From the NCBI GenBank assembly GCA_020216745.1, contig JAIWNQ010000237.1, forward strand, positions 1 to 10,000: 10,000 nt of DNA, written 5' to 3'. Under the pieces are notes generated by a model. It did no database searches. It was not told where the DNA came from and saw only the letters and a list, made by a program, of their open reading frames with translations. Position numbers and translations under genes: made by a program. Positions 1 through 8,118 of this stretch are shown piece after piece; position 1 is the first letter of the stretch, and every line of letters starts with the position of its first letter. This DNA comes from Candidatus Hydrogenedens sp. GTDB taxonomy: Bacteria > Hydrogenedentota > Hydrogenedentia > Hydrogenedentales > Hydrogenedentaceae.

Positions 1-627
1 ATGTATATTGCCCAGGCGATATTCTTTCTTTCCTGCAACTAACCCACATGTATAAATAGTTCCTGTATCATCCACATATAAAAGTTTTGAAGCACCTTCA
101 CAATTGGGTTTATCACCGTATTCCTGAGGGTCTGCAATCCCTAAATGAAACCCCAAATCCTTTAATTTCTTAAATTTTTCAAATACCTTCTTTTTAACAA
201 AAATTTGTGTTAGTTCTTTTCTGAGACTTTTGAGAGTAGAAATTTCGTTCTCCGTAATCTCTTGCCTGCACAAAAACAATCCTACTTTGAGATTATGTGT
301 GTCTTGTGCCCATTGACATATTTCAACGGCCTCTTTCATTTTATCTAATGGAGTATCGACAGTAAGTACTAACCATGTTGCTCCTCCTGCTACTGCTTCA
401 TCAACAACATTCAACCAATCCTCTAATGATAGTCCACATGTTTGGCTATTGTTTCTTTGCGATCTAATACCTGCTCCAGAAACCCGCAACCAGAGATATG
501 AAATATCCTTGGGAGCCGTTTCGACTAATTTAGAACATCTTCTGACTTTTTTTAACAAGCTTTTTGGAAAGCCGACTAATTCCAGTGTGATATCCAAATT
601 TTTTGGAGGTCTATTTCTTTGACTCAT
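1..627 (-). CDS. Radical-SAM/SPASM-like protein with a degenerate cluster site (C-terminus beyond the window)
   Basis: The reverse strand is open from ATG at 627 to the window edge, giving 209 residues without a stop. The layout recalls radical SAM proteins of the SPASM group. A strand (residues 44-50, YLWLRVS) stands where the cluster-binding loop should begin, followed by a helix (SLEDWLNVVDEA, 67-78), a second strand (WLVLTV, 85-90), and a C-terminal piece with Cys176, Gly189 and Cys194. That last piece fits the SPASM pattern C-x(9-15)-G-x4-C and is followed by LGNI. However, the CxxxCxxC motif is missing: the loop has only Cys64. The usual GGEP is replaced by VDTP (90-93). It may therefore be a non-catalytic paralogue, or a TIM-barrel protein only resembling the family. 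An AGGAG lies at 643-647, about 15 nt before the ATG, which is long; no better start is seen. It is divergent from carA. The family call is moderate and the function unknown. Confidence 0.6.
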   Translation of the reverse strand, partial: MSQRNRPPKNLDITLELVGFPKSLLKKVRRCSKLVETAPKDISYLWLRVSGAGIRSQRNNSQTCGLSLEDWLNVVDEAVAGGATWLVLTVDTPLDKMKEAVEICQWAQDTHNLKVGLFLCRQEITENEISTLKSLRKELTQIFVKKKVFEKFKKLKDLGFHLGIADPQEYGDKPNCEGASKLLYVDDTGTIYTCGLVAGKKEYRLGNIH

Positions 628-661
628 ATCCGATAACTTTAACTCCTTTGTTTTAATCTTA

Positions 662-688
662 TTTTGTTCACACAAGCATTGAACAAAA
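662..688. promoter_or_regulatory. Perfect 9-bp inverted repeat, operator-like
   Basis: TTTTGTTCA at 662-670 and TGAACAAAA at 680-688 are perfect inverted copies separated by 9 nt. The dyad lies just downstream of a TATAAT on the minus strand (691-696), so it would cover the start site of the SPASM-like gene. The -35 at the matching distance (714-719, ATTCTA on the minus strand) is poor, so the promoter itself is weakly supported. The stem has few G/C pairs and no gene ends here, so a terminator is unlikely. A repressor site is an inference from position and symmetry. Confidence 0.4.
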
Positions 689-743
689 ATATTATATAAA
701 TAATTCCAAAAAATAGAATTCGAAATAAAAAATGTTTATTATT

Positions 744-749
744 TATAAT
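744..749 (+). promoter_or_regulatory. Candidate -10 element for carA
   Basis: A perfect TATAAT on the plus strand lies 58 nt before the carA start codon, inside a very AT-rich stretch. No recognisable -35 is found 16-18 nt upstream, so this is only a position-supported guess. I see no PyrR-type binding loop and no terminator-like hairpin in the carA leader, so attenuation control is not evident here. Confidence 0.25.
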
Positions 750-807
750 AACTCAATTTTATTAATACCTATTATATAAAAAAACGATGATAAGGAAACA
801 ATAGAAT

Positions 808-1962
808 ATGAAATTAGAAAAAGAAGCAATTCTTGCTCTCGAAGATGGGTCTATTTTTATAGGTCGTTCGGTTGGTAGCGAAGGTGAAACCACAGGTGAA
901 CTCGTCTTTAACACAAGTATGACAGGTTATCAAGAGATACTTACAGACCCTTCTTATGCAGGACAGATAATAACAATGACATATACACATATAGGAAATT
1001 ATGGTTGTAATCCTGAAGATGTAGAGTCCCGAACTGTTTTTGCACGTGGTTTTGTAATGCGTGAATGCTGTTTTAATCCAAGTTCATGGCGGGCTACGAT
1101 GTCACTACCAGAATTCTTCAGGAAATATAATGTCGTTGCTATTGACCAGGTAGATACACGTAAAATTACAAGAATATTGAGAACAAAAGGCAATCAAAAG
1201 GCAATTATAAGCACAGTCGACTTAAATCCAGATTCGCTTATTCAAAAGGCAAAAAATGCCCCTGATATGGCTGGAAGTGATTATGTAAAAGAAGCAACAA
1301 TTACTCAACCTTATGAATGGGAACCACCTGAACATCCTAAATACCGCGTTGTTGTTATGGATTTCGGAGTTAAATATAACATTTTAAGATTGCTAAGAGA
1401 CCATAATTGCATTGTAGTTGTTGTTCCATCGACCACACCAGTTGAACAGATACTTAACTACCAACCCGACGGCGTTGTATTGTCAAATGGTCCTGGAGAC
1501 CCCTCTGCCTTGACATATATATATCCGATTGTCCAAAAACTTATTGAGAAAAACATCCCTATAATGGGGATTTGCTTAGGCCATCAAATTATCGGACATG
1601 CATTAGGCGGCAAAACCTTTAAACTTAAATTTGGACATCGAGGTGCTAATCAACCAGTTATGAATATGGAAAATAGAAGGGTGGAGATTACATCTCAGAA
1701 TCATGGTTTTGCGGTAGACCCTGATTCTTTAGATTTAAATAAAGTTGTGATTTCTCATGTGCATCTTAATGATATGACCTGTTCTGGACTTTCACATAAA
1801 GAATTACCTGTCTTTAGTGTCCAGTACCATCCCGAAGCATCACCAGGACCGCATGATAGTCGCTATTTGTTCCAAACGTTTACCAAACTCATGGATGAAT
1901 ACAAAGAGAAACGTAACTATGGAAAATCATCCCCACCTTTAGAAACAATGAGTGCCTCGTAA
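808..1962 (+). CDS. carA: Carbamoyl-phosphate synthase small (glutaminase) subunit
   Basis: CarA hydrolyses glutamine and channels ammonia to CarB for making carbamoyl phosphate, used for pyrimidines and arginine. The 384 residues match the usual length of about 380. The N-terminal CarA domain (about 5-140) carries the family stretch FNTSMTGYQEILTDPSY (34-50) and the DTRKITRILR segment. The class I glutamine amidotransferase domain (about 179-375) has the nucleophile Cys256 in GICLGHQ, and His341 and Glu343 in YHPEASPGPHDS, so the catalytic triad is complete. AAGGA at 792-796 is the ribosome binding site, 11 nt before the ATG. carB does not follow: the next gene converges on carA with 13 bp between stops, so CarB must be encoded elsewhere. 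Other pyrimidine genes (pyrRB, pyrC) lie about 5 kb away on the opposite strand. Identification is secure. Confidence 0.96.
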   Translation: MKLEKEAILALEDGSIFIGRSVGSEGETTGELVFNTSMTGYQEILTDPSYAGQIITMTYTHIGNYGCNPEDVESRTVFARGFVMRECCFNPSSWRATMSLPEFFRKYNVVAIDQVDTRKITRILRTKGNQKAIISTVDLNPDSLIQKAKNAPDMAGSDYVKEATITQPYEWEPPEHPKYRVVVMDFGVKYNILRLLRDHNCIVVVVPSTTPVEQILNYQPDGVVLSNGPGDPSALTYIYPIVQKLIEKNIPIMGICLGHQIIGHALGGKTFKLKFGHRGANQPVMNMENRRVEITSQNHGFAVDPDSLDLNKVVISHVHLNDMTCSGLSHKELPVFSVQYHPEASPGPHDSRYLFQTFTKLMDEYKEKRNYGKSSPPLETMSAS

Positions 1963-1975
1963 TCACTTTATTTGC

Positions 1976-4900
1976 TTAGTCAGTCAAAGGAACAAATAAA
2001 TACCCTGAATAACCACAGATAAGATAAACTCCTTTTGTCCCAATCCTGAATTTCATCGGGTAAGAAGGTAGAGCAGTAAGAATATTTAATTCAGGTTGTA
2101 TATTATACCCTGTGTTCATTGTTAGCATTGATGCACCATCAATCAAAAGATAAATTTGCTTGTCATTTATACTGAGGAAATCACCCCATACATCACCTAT
2201 CTCTGTTTTTGTCCTATGTGTAAATGTACCATCAGCTTCTATATCCATTTTTTCTAACACAAGTGTATTATTCGATATTAAGGAAAGTAGATAAGGAGGC
2301 TGAATTTTGAGGGTTGCCCACGAGTATGTCATTTTTACTGAATCGATAATGGAAACAGGTTCATTTTCTTCCCAAACAATGCTACGAATCCATAGCTCAT
2401 AGTTATAGTAATAATCCATCTCTTGTCCATACTGCCAATCTTTCAAGAAAAGAATATTCCCCGTTTCATTTGAAGATGCAAATATGCCAGGAACGTTTTT
2501 CGTCTCGCTTACCGCTAATGTCTTCAGATTTATTTCAGTGAGGTAGTAAGCGATTACAGGATAATAATTATCAATATATGTAATATCCTTAATATATTTC
2601 TGAGTTGTTAGAAAGAGTTTTTCTCCTCCTTCGGATAGTGAAACGACATTATTGTAGCCAATGCCTACTGTTTTGAATTCCTCTATATTTTGAAGTGGTA
2701 TTACCGCAAATCCTTCATAAGGTTGAATTTCATTGCCTAAAATAATGTCATATACATTACCCCAACCTCTAAGAATTAAGGTATCTCCACAAATCATTAC
2801 TGGTTTGTTTTCGGAAGAGGGATACCACCGATAATAATACCGCATAATTGATTTTCCTGCATTAGACATTACCTCCATTGCAGGAACTCCACTTCTCGAA
2901 TCCTCAACAAGCACTTCAGGTATGTAATCACATCCTAAACACCAATTTCTATACCAGGAATAATACGGAACCAAGTTTATTTTTATATCTTTTTGTATAG
3001 CCAGCGTATTCTCTTCATTTTTCTGAATAGATACCAAACGATAATATGATTCATATTCATAATTTTCTTTGTAATTCCATTCATTAAGTATCAAGAGAAT
3101 ATTGTTATCTTGTTTGAATGAATCTATTAATTGTCCAGCTGTTGTTATGGGAATAGAATCAATCACATTAAAGTCATCTACTAAACGGATTTCTATGGTC
3201 TGGTTTTCATTGTGTTGAACTATCTCAATACGTGCTTCACTATCTCCATCTTCAAGAACATCCGCTACATATTCTGCAAGTGTAATTAGAGTAGGTGTCA
3301 ATTCAGGTGCATTTGTCTTATCACACTTTATTTCATGGATAAAGTCAGAGGTAATGGCATAATAATAATCACTATACTCAATAGTTCTTGATACCTGTCC
3401 TTTCATCTCTACAGCACCTAAAGGCACTAATTTTCTTGATTCCACATCCCAACGAATAAATTGCAATTGCTCCTTATATTCATTTCCATTCCACCCGCTA
3501 AAAGGAACAACTATCAAATCATCGAAAATTCGAAATGCCTTCACATCGTTAAAAGCAGAAGACCACACCCAACCCTCACCAATAGATACTACTGAGACTT
3601 CCTGTGGATTATTGGGGTCAGAAACGTCAAACCAACTTACCTTGACACGACGTTGCCCGTCAGTATCATCTACGCCTAATCCAATAAGCTGATTGCCAAT
3701 AGGTTCAATGTATGTAGACCATCCAGGAACTTTTAATTGTCCTTTAACCTGTGGATTAGTTGGGTCTGAAATATCTACTACAAAAAGTGGATCAATAGTA
3801 AAGTAGGTAACAAGATATGCCAATGGACCCGCAAAACGTGTCGCATACAAAGTTTCACCTTGTGCATCGGGTATTGTAATTTGGGATGTTTGTACTATAT
3901 TTGTTGGGTCAGAAATATTAAAAATAGTTAAGTATGTATGTCTTTCTGGCCAAGATGTATTAGAGACAACCCGCAAATAACCATCCCATTCATCTAACTT
4001 AAATCTATCTACAATGTTCCCTGGTACATCTACTGGTTTGTAATTTAAAATTTCCCCATTTGGGTCTGTAATGTCTATGTATGTAATTTGTGTGTTATTA
4101 CTTTCCCAAAGTGGTGCGGCAACATATATAGCATTAACAGATGCTTGAATTACTGTGCCATAGCCTGGAAATTGTATTTGGTCTGTGATGGTCGGATTAT
4201 TTATTTGTGTCAAATCTACACTGGTAATCCAGCACGTACTCCCTGAATTTACAGTCCAGTCAGAAGTTGTGGGACTCTCTGTTCCACTTCCAATCTCACT
4301 TTCCTCCCCTCTTTCTTCCATTGCTACATAATAATATTGGTAATTTGATGTTACTGCGTATAAAATATTTCCTAACATTCGGCTATCAATAAAATCACCA
4401 GGTAATGATAAAGAAGATTCGACAGACGGTTTTTCAATATCTTGAATATTTACAATATATAATTGAGAGCCAGTAGTTTTTTTAACGACACCATTTTCAA
4501 TAGTGTGACGAATGGTATAACCAATAAGGACATAAGCACGACCATCTTTAATATACAAATCTCTGGGGTAGCCATAAATAGGAACATTTGAAACAACAGA
4601 TTTCTCGTTTAAATCAACAATCGTAAGACCACGATATTGATTTAGCACAAACAGATAATTATCTCTCATTCTAAATACATCAGGCTCAACTAATTCCCTT
4701 GTTGTAGGGCTACTACCCCCTTCTGTTCCATTCTCTTCTGATTCATCTACAGATGTCGGTTTATTTCCATAGTCTACTTCTGTATCACGAGTATTGTATA
4801 GTAATGCACTTGTAAATTTTGTAGTACTATTATTTTCTCCTTCACTTGCCCCTTCGGTTGTTCCTTCGGAGCTTGGCTGTCCTTCTTTTGTTTCTTCTTG

Positions 4901-5074
4901 CTGTCCTTCTGTTGCACCTTCTGTTGCTCCTTCAGAAGTTGTTGGATTTCCTAAATATTGGGAATTCCCAGATTCTGATGGGATATTACTGTTGGGTTTA
5001 CTTGTGTTATTACAAGAAACGACCAAAACTACCATGAATAAAACCAAACTATAAATAAAATATTTATTTCTCAT
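1976..5074 (-). CDS. Large secreted beta-propeller lipoprotein
   Basis: The 1032-residue product starts with a hydrophobic signal (7-19) and a lipobox VVSC with Cys21 as the lipidation site. Residue 22 is Asn, not Asp, which in Gram-negatives favours the outer membrane. A flexible SEG/TEG-rich linker (about 45-82) follows. The body resembles the secreted 'Beta propeller domain' family (Pfam Beta_propel, PF09826). Shared stretches include PGDFIDSRM (225-233), FAGPLAYLVTYFTIDPLFVVDISDPTNP (ending near 440), and the following VPGWSTY and WFDVSDPNNP. Blade-like repeats with VDI/ISDP turns recur. Family members as I know them are shorter, so the Tyr/Trp-rich C-terminal 400 or so residues are an extension, perhaps further blades. 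No catalytic motif is seen, and the role on the cell surface is unknown. Start: ATG at 5074 with AAGGA at 5082-5086. A strong promoter lies upstream. The gene converges on carA. Confidence 0.85.
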   Translation of the reverse strand: MRNKYFIYSLVLFMVVLVVSCNNTSKPNSNIPSESGNSQYLGNPTTSEGATEGATEGQQEETKEGQPSSEGTTEGASEGENNSTTKFTSALLYNTRDTEVDYGNKPTSVDESEENGTEGGSSPTTRELVEPDVFRMRDNYLFVLNQYRGLTIVDLNEKSVVSNVPIYGYPRDLYIKDGRAYVLIGYTIRHTIENGVVKKTTGSQLYIVNIQDIEKPSVESSLSLPGDFIDSRMLGNILYAVTSNYQYYYVAMEERGEESEIGSGTESPTTSDWTVNSGSTCWITSVDLTQINNPTITDQIQFPGYGTVIQASVNAIYVAAPLWESNNTQITYIDITDPNGEILNYKPVDVPGNIVDRFKLDEWDGYLRVVSNTSWPERHTYLTIFNISDPTNIVQTSQITIPDAQGETLYATRFAGPLAYLVTYFTIDPLFVVDISDPTNPQVKGQLKVPGWSTYIEPIGNQLIGLGVDDTDGQRRVKVSWFDVSDPNNPQEVSVVSIGEGWVWSSAFNDVKAFRIFDDLIVVPFSGWNGNEYKEQLQFIRWDVESRKLVPLGAVEMKGQVSRTIEYSDYYYAITSDFIHEIKCDKTNAPELTPTLITLAEYVADVLEDGDSEARIEIVQHNENQTIEIRLVDDFNVIDSIPITTAGQLIDSFKQDNNILLILNEWNYKENYEYESYYRLVSIQKNEENTLAIQKDIKINLVPYYSWYRNWCLGCDYIPEVLVEDSRSGVPAMEVMSNAGKSIMRYYYRWYPSSENKPVMICGDTLILRGWGNVYDIILGNEIQPYEGFAVIPLQNIEEFKTVGIGYNNVVSLSEGGEKLFLTTQKYIKDITYIDNYYPVIAYYLTEINLKTLAVSETKNVPGIFASSNETGNILFLKDWQYGQEMDYYYNYELWIRSIVWEENEPVSIIDSVKMTYSWATLKIQPPYLLSLISNNTLVLEKMDIEADGTFTHRTKTEIGDVWGDFLSINDKQIYLLIDGASMLTMNTGYNIQPELNILTALPSYPMKFRIGTKGVYLICGYSGYLFVPLTD
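4835..4936 (-). repeat. Low-complexity SEG/TEG linker-coding repeat
   Basis: This segment encodes residues 47-80 of the lipoprotein, where the triplets SEG, TEG and KEG recur among Gln, Pro, Ala and Thr. At DNA level two 12-bp units (CCTTCTGTTGC plus A or T on the plus strand) stand in tandem at 4905-4928, with related CCTTC units around them. It serves as a flexible acidic tether between the lipid anchor and the propeller and may vary in length between strains by slippage. Confidence 0.7.
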
Positions 5075-5129
5075 ATATTTATCCTTATCGTTAAATATCT
5101 CTTTATTAATTATCTAACCACATTTATAT

Positions 5130-5158
5130 ATTATACACTTATCACGGAAAAATGTAAA
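5130..5158 (-). promoter_or_regulatory. Sigma70-like promoter of the lipoprotein gene
   Basis: Read on the minus strand, TTTACA (5153-5158) and TATAAT (5130-5135) are separated by exactly 17 nt. This is 5 of 6 and 6 of 6 matches to the sigma70 consensus. Transcription would start near 5123, giving a leader of about 50 nt with the AAGGA ribosome binding site before the ATG at 5074. It is the best promoter in the window. Confidence 0.65.
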
Positions 5159-5191
5159 CAAAAATATAGTTGAATATTTAAAATTTAAAAA

Positions 5192-5246
5192 TTGTGAATG
5201 TAGGTCTATTTGTATTAATATTATATACCTTCTTGTGAATGTAAGT
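5192..5246 (+). repeat. 14-bp direct repeat upstream of the oxidoreductase gene
   Basis: TTGTGAATGTAGGT at 5192-5205 recurs at 5233-5246 with a single difference (A for G at position 12). The copies are 41 bp apart, close to four helical turns, so they present the same face of the DNA. The first copy could provide a -35 (TTGTGA) paired with TAATAT at 5216-5221 (18-nt spacing), a mediocre promoter. The second copy would then lie at the start site. Binding of a regulator to both copies is an inference. Confidence 0.45.
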
Positions 5247-5292
5247 ATTTCCAAAAAAACTATTCAATATAAATTAAGAAGGAGTTTTATCC

Positions 5293-6690
5293 ATGAAAGA
5301 AAAAAACAAAAAGGAAGTCAGTCGTAGAGATTTTATTGAAAAAACAGCAAAAATTACCGCAGGATTAGCGGTAGGTTCTACATTAACAAAAGTAGCCAAT
5401 GCTCAGGTATATAAGTCCATTCTTCCATCAAAGGTATTAGGTGCAAACGAAAAAATTCGAACAGGACACATTGGTACAGGAGGTATGGGACGTTCTAATC
5501 TCGGTTTCGTCCTACAACGAGACGATATTCAGCCGATTGCGTTATGCGATTTATATCCAAAGAATCTTGAACGTGGTGCACAAATGGTTCGACAAAAATT
5601 TTCAGATTTTACAATGCACCACGATTTCCGAGAAGTTATTGATAACAAAGATGTTGATGCTGTTGTGATAGCTACTCCAGACCATTGGCATTGCCTTTGC
5701 GTTTTATATTCTGCCGATGCAAAGAAACATATTTATTGTGAAAAACCATTGTCAACAACTATTCAAGAAGGTCGAAAAATGGTTGAGGCTGTCCGCAGAA
5801 ATGGTGTAATTTTTCAAGGTGGAACAATGCAACGAAGTGGAGAACATTTTAAAGAAGCGGTAGAGTTAGTAAAAAGTGGTTATATTGGTAAAGTTGCCCA
5901 TGTAGAAACATTTAACCACGAAGATAAACCCATCGAAGGAATCGGCTTGGGAGATGACGACCGTGCTAAATGGGAAAAAGAAGGCTTAGATTGGGATTTC
6001 CATCAAGGATGGGTTGAGCATCGTCCATTTAATACCAATCGTTGGATTTATCATTTCCGCTGGTTCCTTGAATATTCTGGCGGTAAAATCACCGATTGGG
6101 GTGCACATCTAATTGACATTGCTTTGTGGGGTATGGGCGAAGAAAAACAACCTAAATCTGTCAGTGCCATCGGTGGAAAATATGTTTTGACTGATAACAG
6201 GACAACACCGGATACCCTTGAAGCGGTATGGGAATTTGATGATTATATCCTTACATTCTCAAATCGTGTATACAACCAATATCTACCTAAAGGATATTCT
6301 GACCATGGTATTTTATTCCATGGAACATTGGGTACTCTTAAAGTTGACCGTGGTGGTTACGAAGTTTTTCCTGTGCCTAATAACGATGGTTGTGAGCCCA
6401 AGAAATCAGGACCATCTCAATTAAATGAACCACATTGGCAAAACTTTGTAGATTCCATTCGTGAACATAAAGACCCCATTGTTACTGTCGAAACACTTCA
6501 TAACACAACTCGTGTTTGCCATATGGGAACATGTGCTTATGTCGCAGGTGCAAGATTGAGATGGGACCCTGTAAATGAGAGATTTATAGGTGATGATGAC
6601 GCCACCAAGAAGGCAAATGAATGGGCTTACCGTCCTTACCTGAATGGATGGAGTTTAACACCTCCCTACGATAGACAACAAAAAGTATAA
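5293..6690 (+). CDS. Tat-exported Gfo/Idh/MocA family NAD(P)-dependent oxidoreductase
   Basis: The N-terminus carries a twin-arginine signal (SRRDFIEK, residues 10-17), a hydrophobic segment (20-34) and a likely cleavage site after Ala-Asn-Ala37, so the enzyme is exported folded with its cofactor. The Rossmann fold follows, with GHIGTGGMG (58-66) for dinucleotide binding, VVIATPDHWH (124-133) and the family signature EKPL (150-153). The C-terminal domain has GGKITDWGAHLID (263-275), where Asp268 and His272 sit at the usual active-site positions. The length of 465 is typical of the Tat-signal branch. This family oxidises or reduces sugar and polyol hydroxyls; the substrate cannot be read from sequence. 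The start is well set: AGAAGGAG ends 8 nt before the ATG. The gene stands alone between divergent and convergent neighbours, with no transporter or sugar genes beside it. Confidence 0.92.
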   Translation: MKEKNKKEVSRRDFIEKTAKITAGLAVGSTLTKVANAQVYKSILPSKVLGANEKIRTGHIGTGGMGRSNLGFVLQRDDIQPIALCDLYPKNLERGAQMVRQKFSDFTMHHDFREVIDNKDVDAVVIATPDHWHCLCVLYSADAKKHIYCEKPLSTTIQEGRKMVEAVRRNGVIFQGGTMQRSGEHFKEAVELVKSGYIGKVAHVETFNHEDKPIEGIGLGDDDRAKWEKEGLDWDFHQGWVEHRPFNTNRWIYHFRWFLEYSGGKITDWGAHLIDIALWGMGEEKQPKSVSAIGGKYVLTDNRTTPDTLEAVWEFDDYILTFSNRVYNQYLPKGYSDHGILFHGTLGTLKVDRGGYEVFPVPNNDGCEPKKSGPSQLNEPHWQNFVDSIREHKDPIVTVETLHNTTRVCHMGTCAYVAGARLRWDPVNERFIGDDDATKKANEWAYRPYLNGWSLTPPYDRQQKV

Positions 6691-6703
6691 AATATAATAT
6701 TTT

Positions 6704-6757
6704 TGTCCTACACGTCCGACATGTCTGACTCGTCCGACATGTCCGCCCCGTCTGATA
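6704..6757. repeat. Tandem array of six 9-bp units between convergent genes
   Basis: Six consecutive 9-mers fit the pattern YGTCYKMYM: TGTCCTACA, CGTCCGACA, TGTCTGACT, CGTCCGACA, TGTCCGCCC and CGTCTGATA. Units 2 and 4 are identical, so an 18-bp higher period is also visible. The array is 31 of 54 G/C, clearly richer than the AT-rich sequence around it. It fills most of the 85-bp gap between the stops of the oxidoreductase gene and pyrC. No clear terminator hairpin is present. Its role is unknown. Confidence 0.8.
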
Positions 6758-6775
6758 GTTTTAAAGTTCAAAAAA

Positions 6776-8104
6776 TTATTCTACTTCTGGAAGAAACGTA
6801 GGAGAAATTACAACCCCTTTCGGGAGAGTTAAGGTTCTGTCATAATATAAAATTTTTCCACAACAAAACGTGTATTTCACTTTACCGCACAATTTCATCC
6901 CGATAAAAGGTGAATTAGAACTTTTAGAGTAAAAACAGCTATTTGTTACAACCCATTCTTCATTCGGGTCAAAGATGGTAATATCTGCTGGGGAACCAAT
7001 AGATAGACTCCCCGCATTTATCTTTATTATCCCAGCAGGATTTTTTGTTAGTAATCGTATAGCATGTTCCATTGATATATGCCCACCTTTTACAAGACCT
7101 GTAATTACACAGCCTAATAAAGTTTCAAGCCCAATAACCCCAAAAGGAGCCTCTTGAAAAGGAACATTCTTCTCAGTACTTGTATGGGGTGCGTGGTCTG
7201 TAGCGATACAATCAATGGTTCCATCCTTTAACCCTTCAATAATTGCCTCAACATCCGACTTATCCCGTAATGGTGGGTTCATTTTCATATTTGTATTATA
7301 ATTTTCCAGATTTTCTTCTGTTAGCATCCAATAATGAGGGCATGTTTCCGCAGTAACTTTGATACCTTCCCTTTTTGCCTCACGGATAATTTCCACTCCA
7401 CGTTTTGTAGTTACATGTTGAATATGTATAGGTGCATCTGCTAATTTTGCTAACCGAATATTTCGTTCAATCCTTGTCTCTTCTGCTTCTCTGGGTATTC
7501 CAGGTATCCCAAGTTTAGTGGATACAAATCCTTCATTCATCGCTCCACCTTCACTTAGAGAGGCATCTTCACAATGGGCTAAATAAAGCAATCCTACCAT
7601 CCGTGAATATTCCAAAACATACCTTAATACCGCCGAAGATTCTATATCATCCCCATCGTCTGTAACCGCAACAGCCCCAGAATCAAGCAGGTCTGCCATT
7701 TCTGTTAATTCTTTGCCTTCACGTCCTTTTGTTGCACATGCTGATGGATAGATATGAACTCCATCCAGGTCTTGTGCACGACGAACCACCAATTCTACCA
7801 TCCCAGCATTATCAATAGGTGGCATTGTATTGGGCATCGTTACGACAGATGTAACACCGCCATGAACTGCCGCTCTCGCACCACTGGCAATAGTTTCCTT
7901 AGACTCAAACCCTGGTTCCCGAAAGTGGACATGTAAATCGACAAATCCAGGCGAAACAACCATTCCATCAGCATCAATAAAAACATCACCTTCAAGGTTA
8001 CTTCCAATTACAGTAATTACTCCATGTTCAAATCCCAAATCGGACTTCTCTGACATCCCTGTTTCTGGGTTAATAACCCAACCATTTCTAATAACAATTC
8101 TCAT
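6776..8104 (-). CDS. pyrC: Dihydroorotase
   Basis: Dihydroorotase closes N-carbamoyl-L-aspartate to dihydroorotate, the third step of UMP synthesis. The 442-residue protein is an amidohydrolase of the longer (type I, Aquifex/Bacillus-like) class. Metal and substrate residues are present: His58 and His60 with Arg62 in DLHVHFREPG, the DDGDD loop (149-153), His177 in AHCED, His230 in HIQHVTT, Asn276 in MNPPLR and Asp303 in ATDHAPH. It is therefore expected to be active, not one of the inactive PyrC-like partners of some aspartate carbamoyltransferases. The C-terminus runs slightly longer than usual. Its ribosome binding site (GGAGA, 8111-8115) lies in the 14-bp gap after the pyrR-pyrB stop, so the two genes are surely co-transcribed. 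In Aquifex the type I enzyme forms a complex with aspartate carbamoyltransferase; the same could hold here. Confidence 0.95.
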   Translation of the reverse strand: MRIVIRNGWVINPETGMSEKSDLGFEHGVITVIGSNLEGDVFIDADGMVVSPGFVDLHVHFREPGFESKETIASGARAAVHGGVTSVVTMPNTMPPIDNAGMVELVVRRAQDLDGVHIYPSACATKGREGKELTEMADLLDSGAVAVTDDGDDIESSAVLRYVLEYSRMVGLLYLAHCEDASLSEGGAMNEGFVSTKLGIPGIPREAEETRIERNIRLAKLADAPIHIQHVTTKRGVEIIREAKREGIKVTAETCPHYWMLTEENLENYNTNMKMNPPLRDKSDVEAIIEGLKDGTIDCIATDHAPHTSTEKNVPFQEAPFGVIGLETLLGCVITGLVKGGHISMEHAIRLLTKNPAGIIKINAGSLSIGSPADITIFDPNEEWVVTNSCFYSKSSNSPFIGMKLCGKVKYTFCCGKILYYDRTLTLPKGVVISPTFLPEVE

Positions 8105-8118
8105 AAATATTCTCCAAA

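Noticed and set aside
628..807. PyrR attenuator or riboswitch in the carA leader
   Set aside because: No conserved stem-loop, anti-terminator or U-tract is visible; the region is simply AT-rich apart from the dyad at 662-688.
1967..2000. Inverted repeat TTTATTTG / CAAATAAA between carA and the lipoprotein gene as a bidirectional terminator
   Set aside because: The 8-bp stem has a single G/C pair and an 18-nt loop, so it is too weak to call as a terminator.
4794..5054. Plus-strand open frame opposite the lipoprotein N-terminus
   Set aside because: It is a low-complexity shadow of the SEG/TEG repeat with no ribosome binding site or family resemblance.
6689..6703. Inverted repeat AAAATAT / ATATTTT after the oxidoreductase stop
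   Set aside because: It consists only of A and T with a one-base loop, as expected by chance in AT-rich sequence.
6704..6757. CRISPR-like array
   Set aside because: The 9-bp units are directly contiguous without unique spacers, and no cas gene is nearby.
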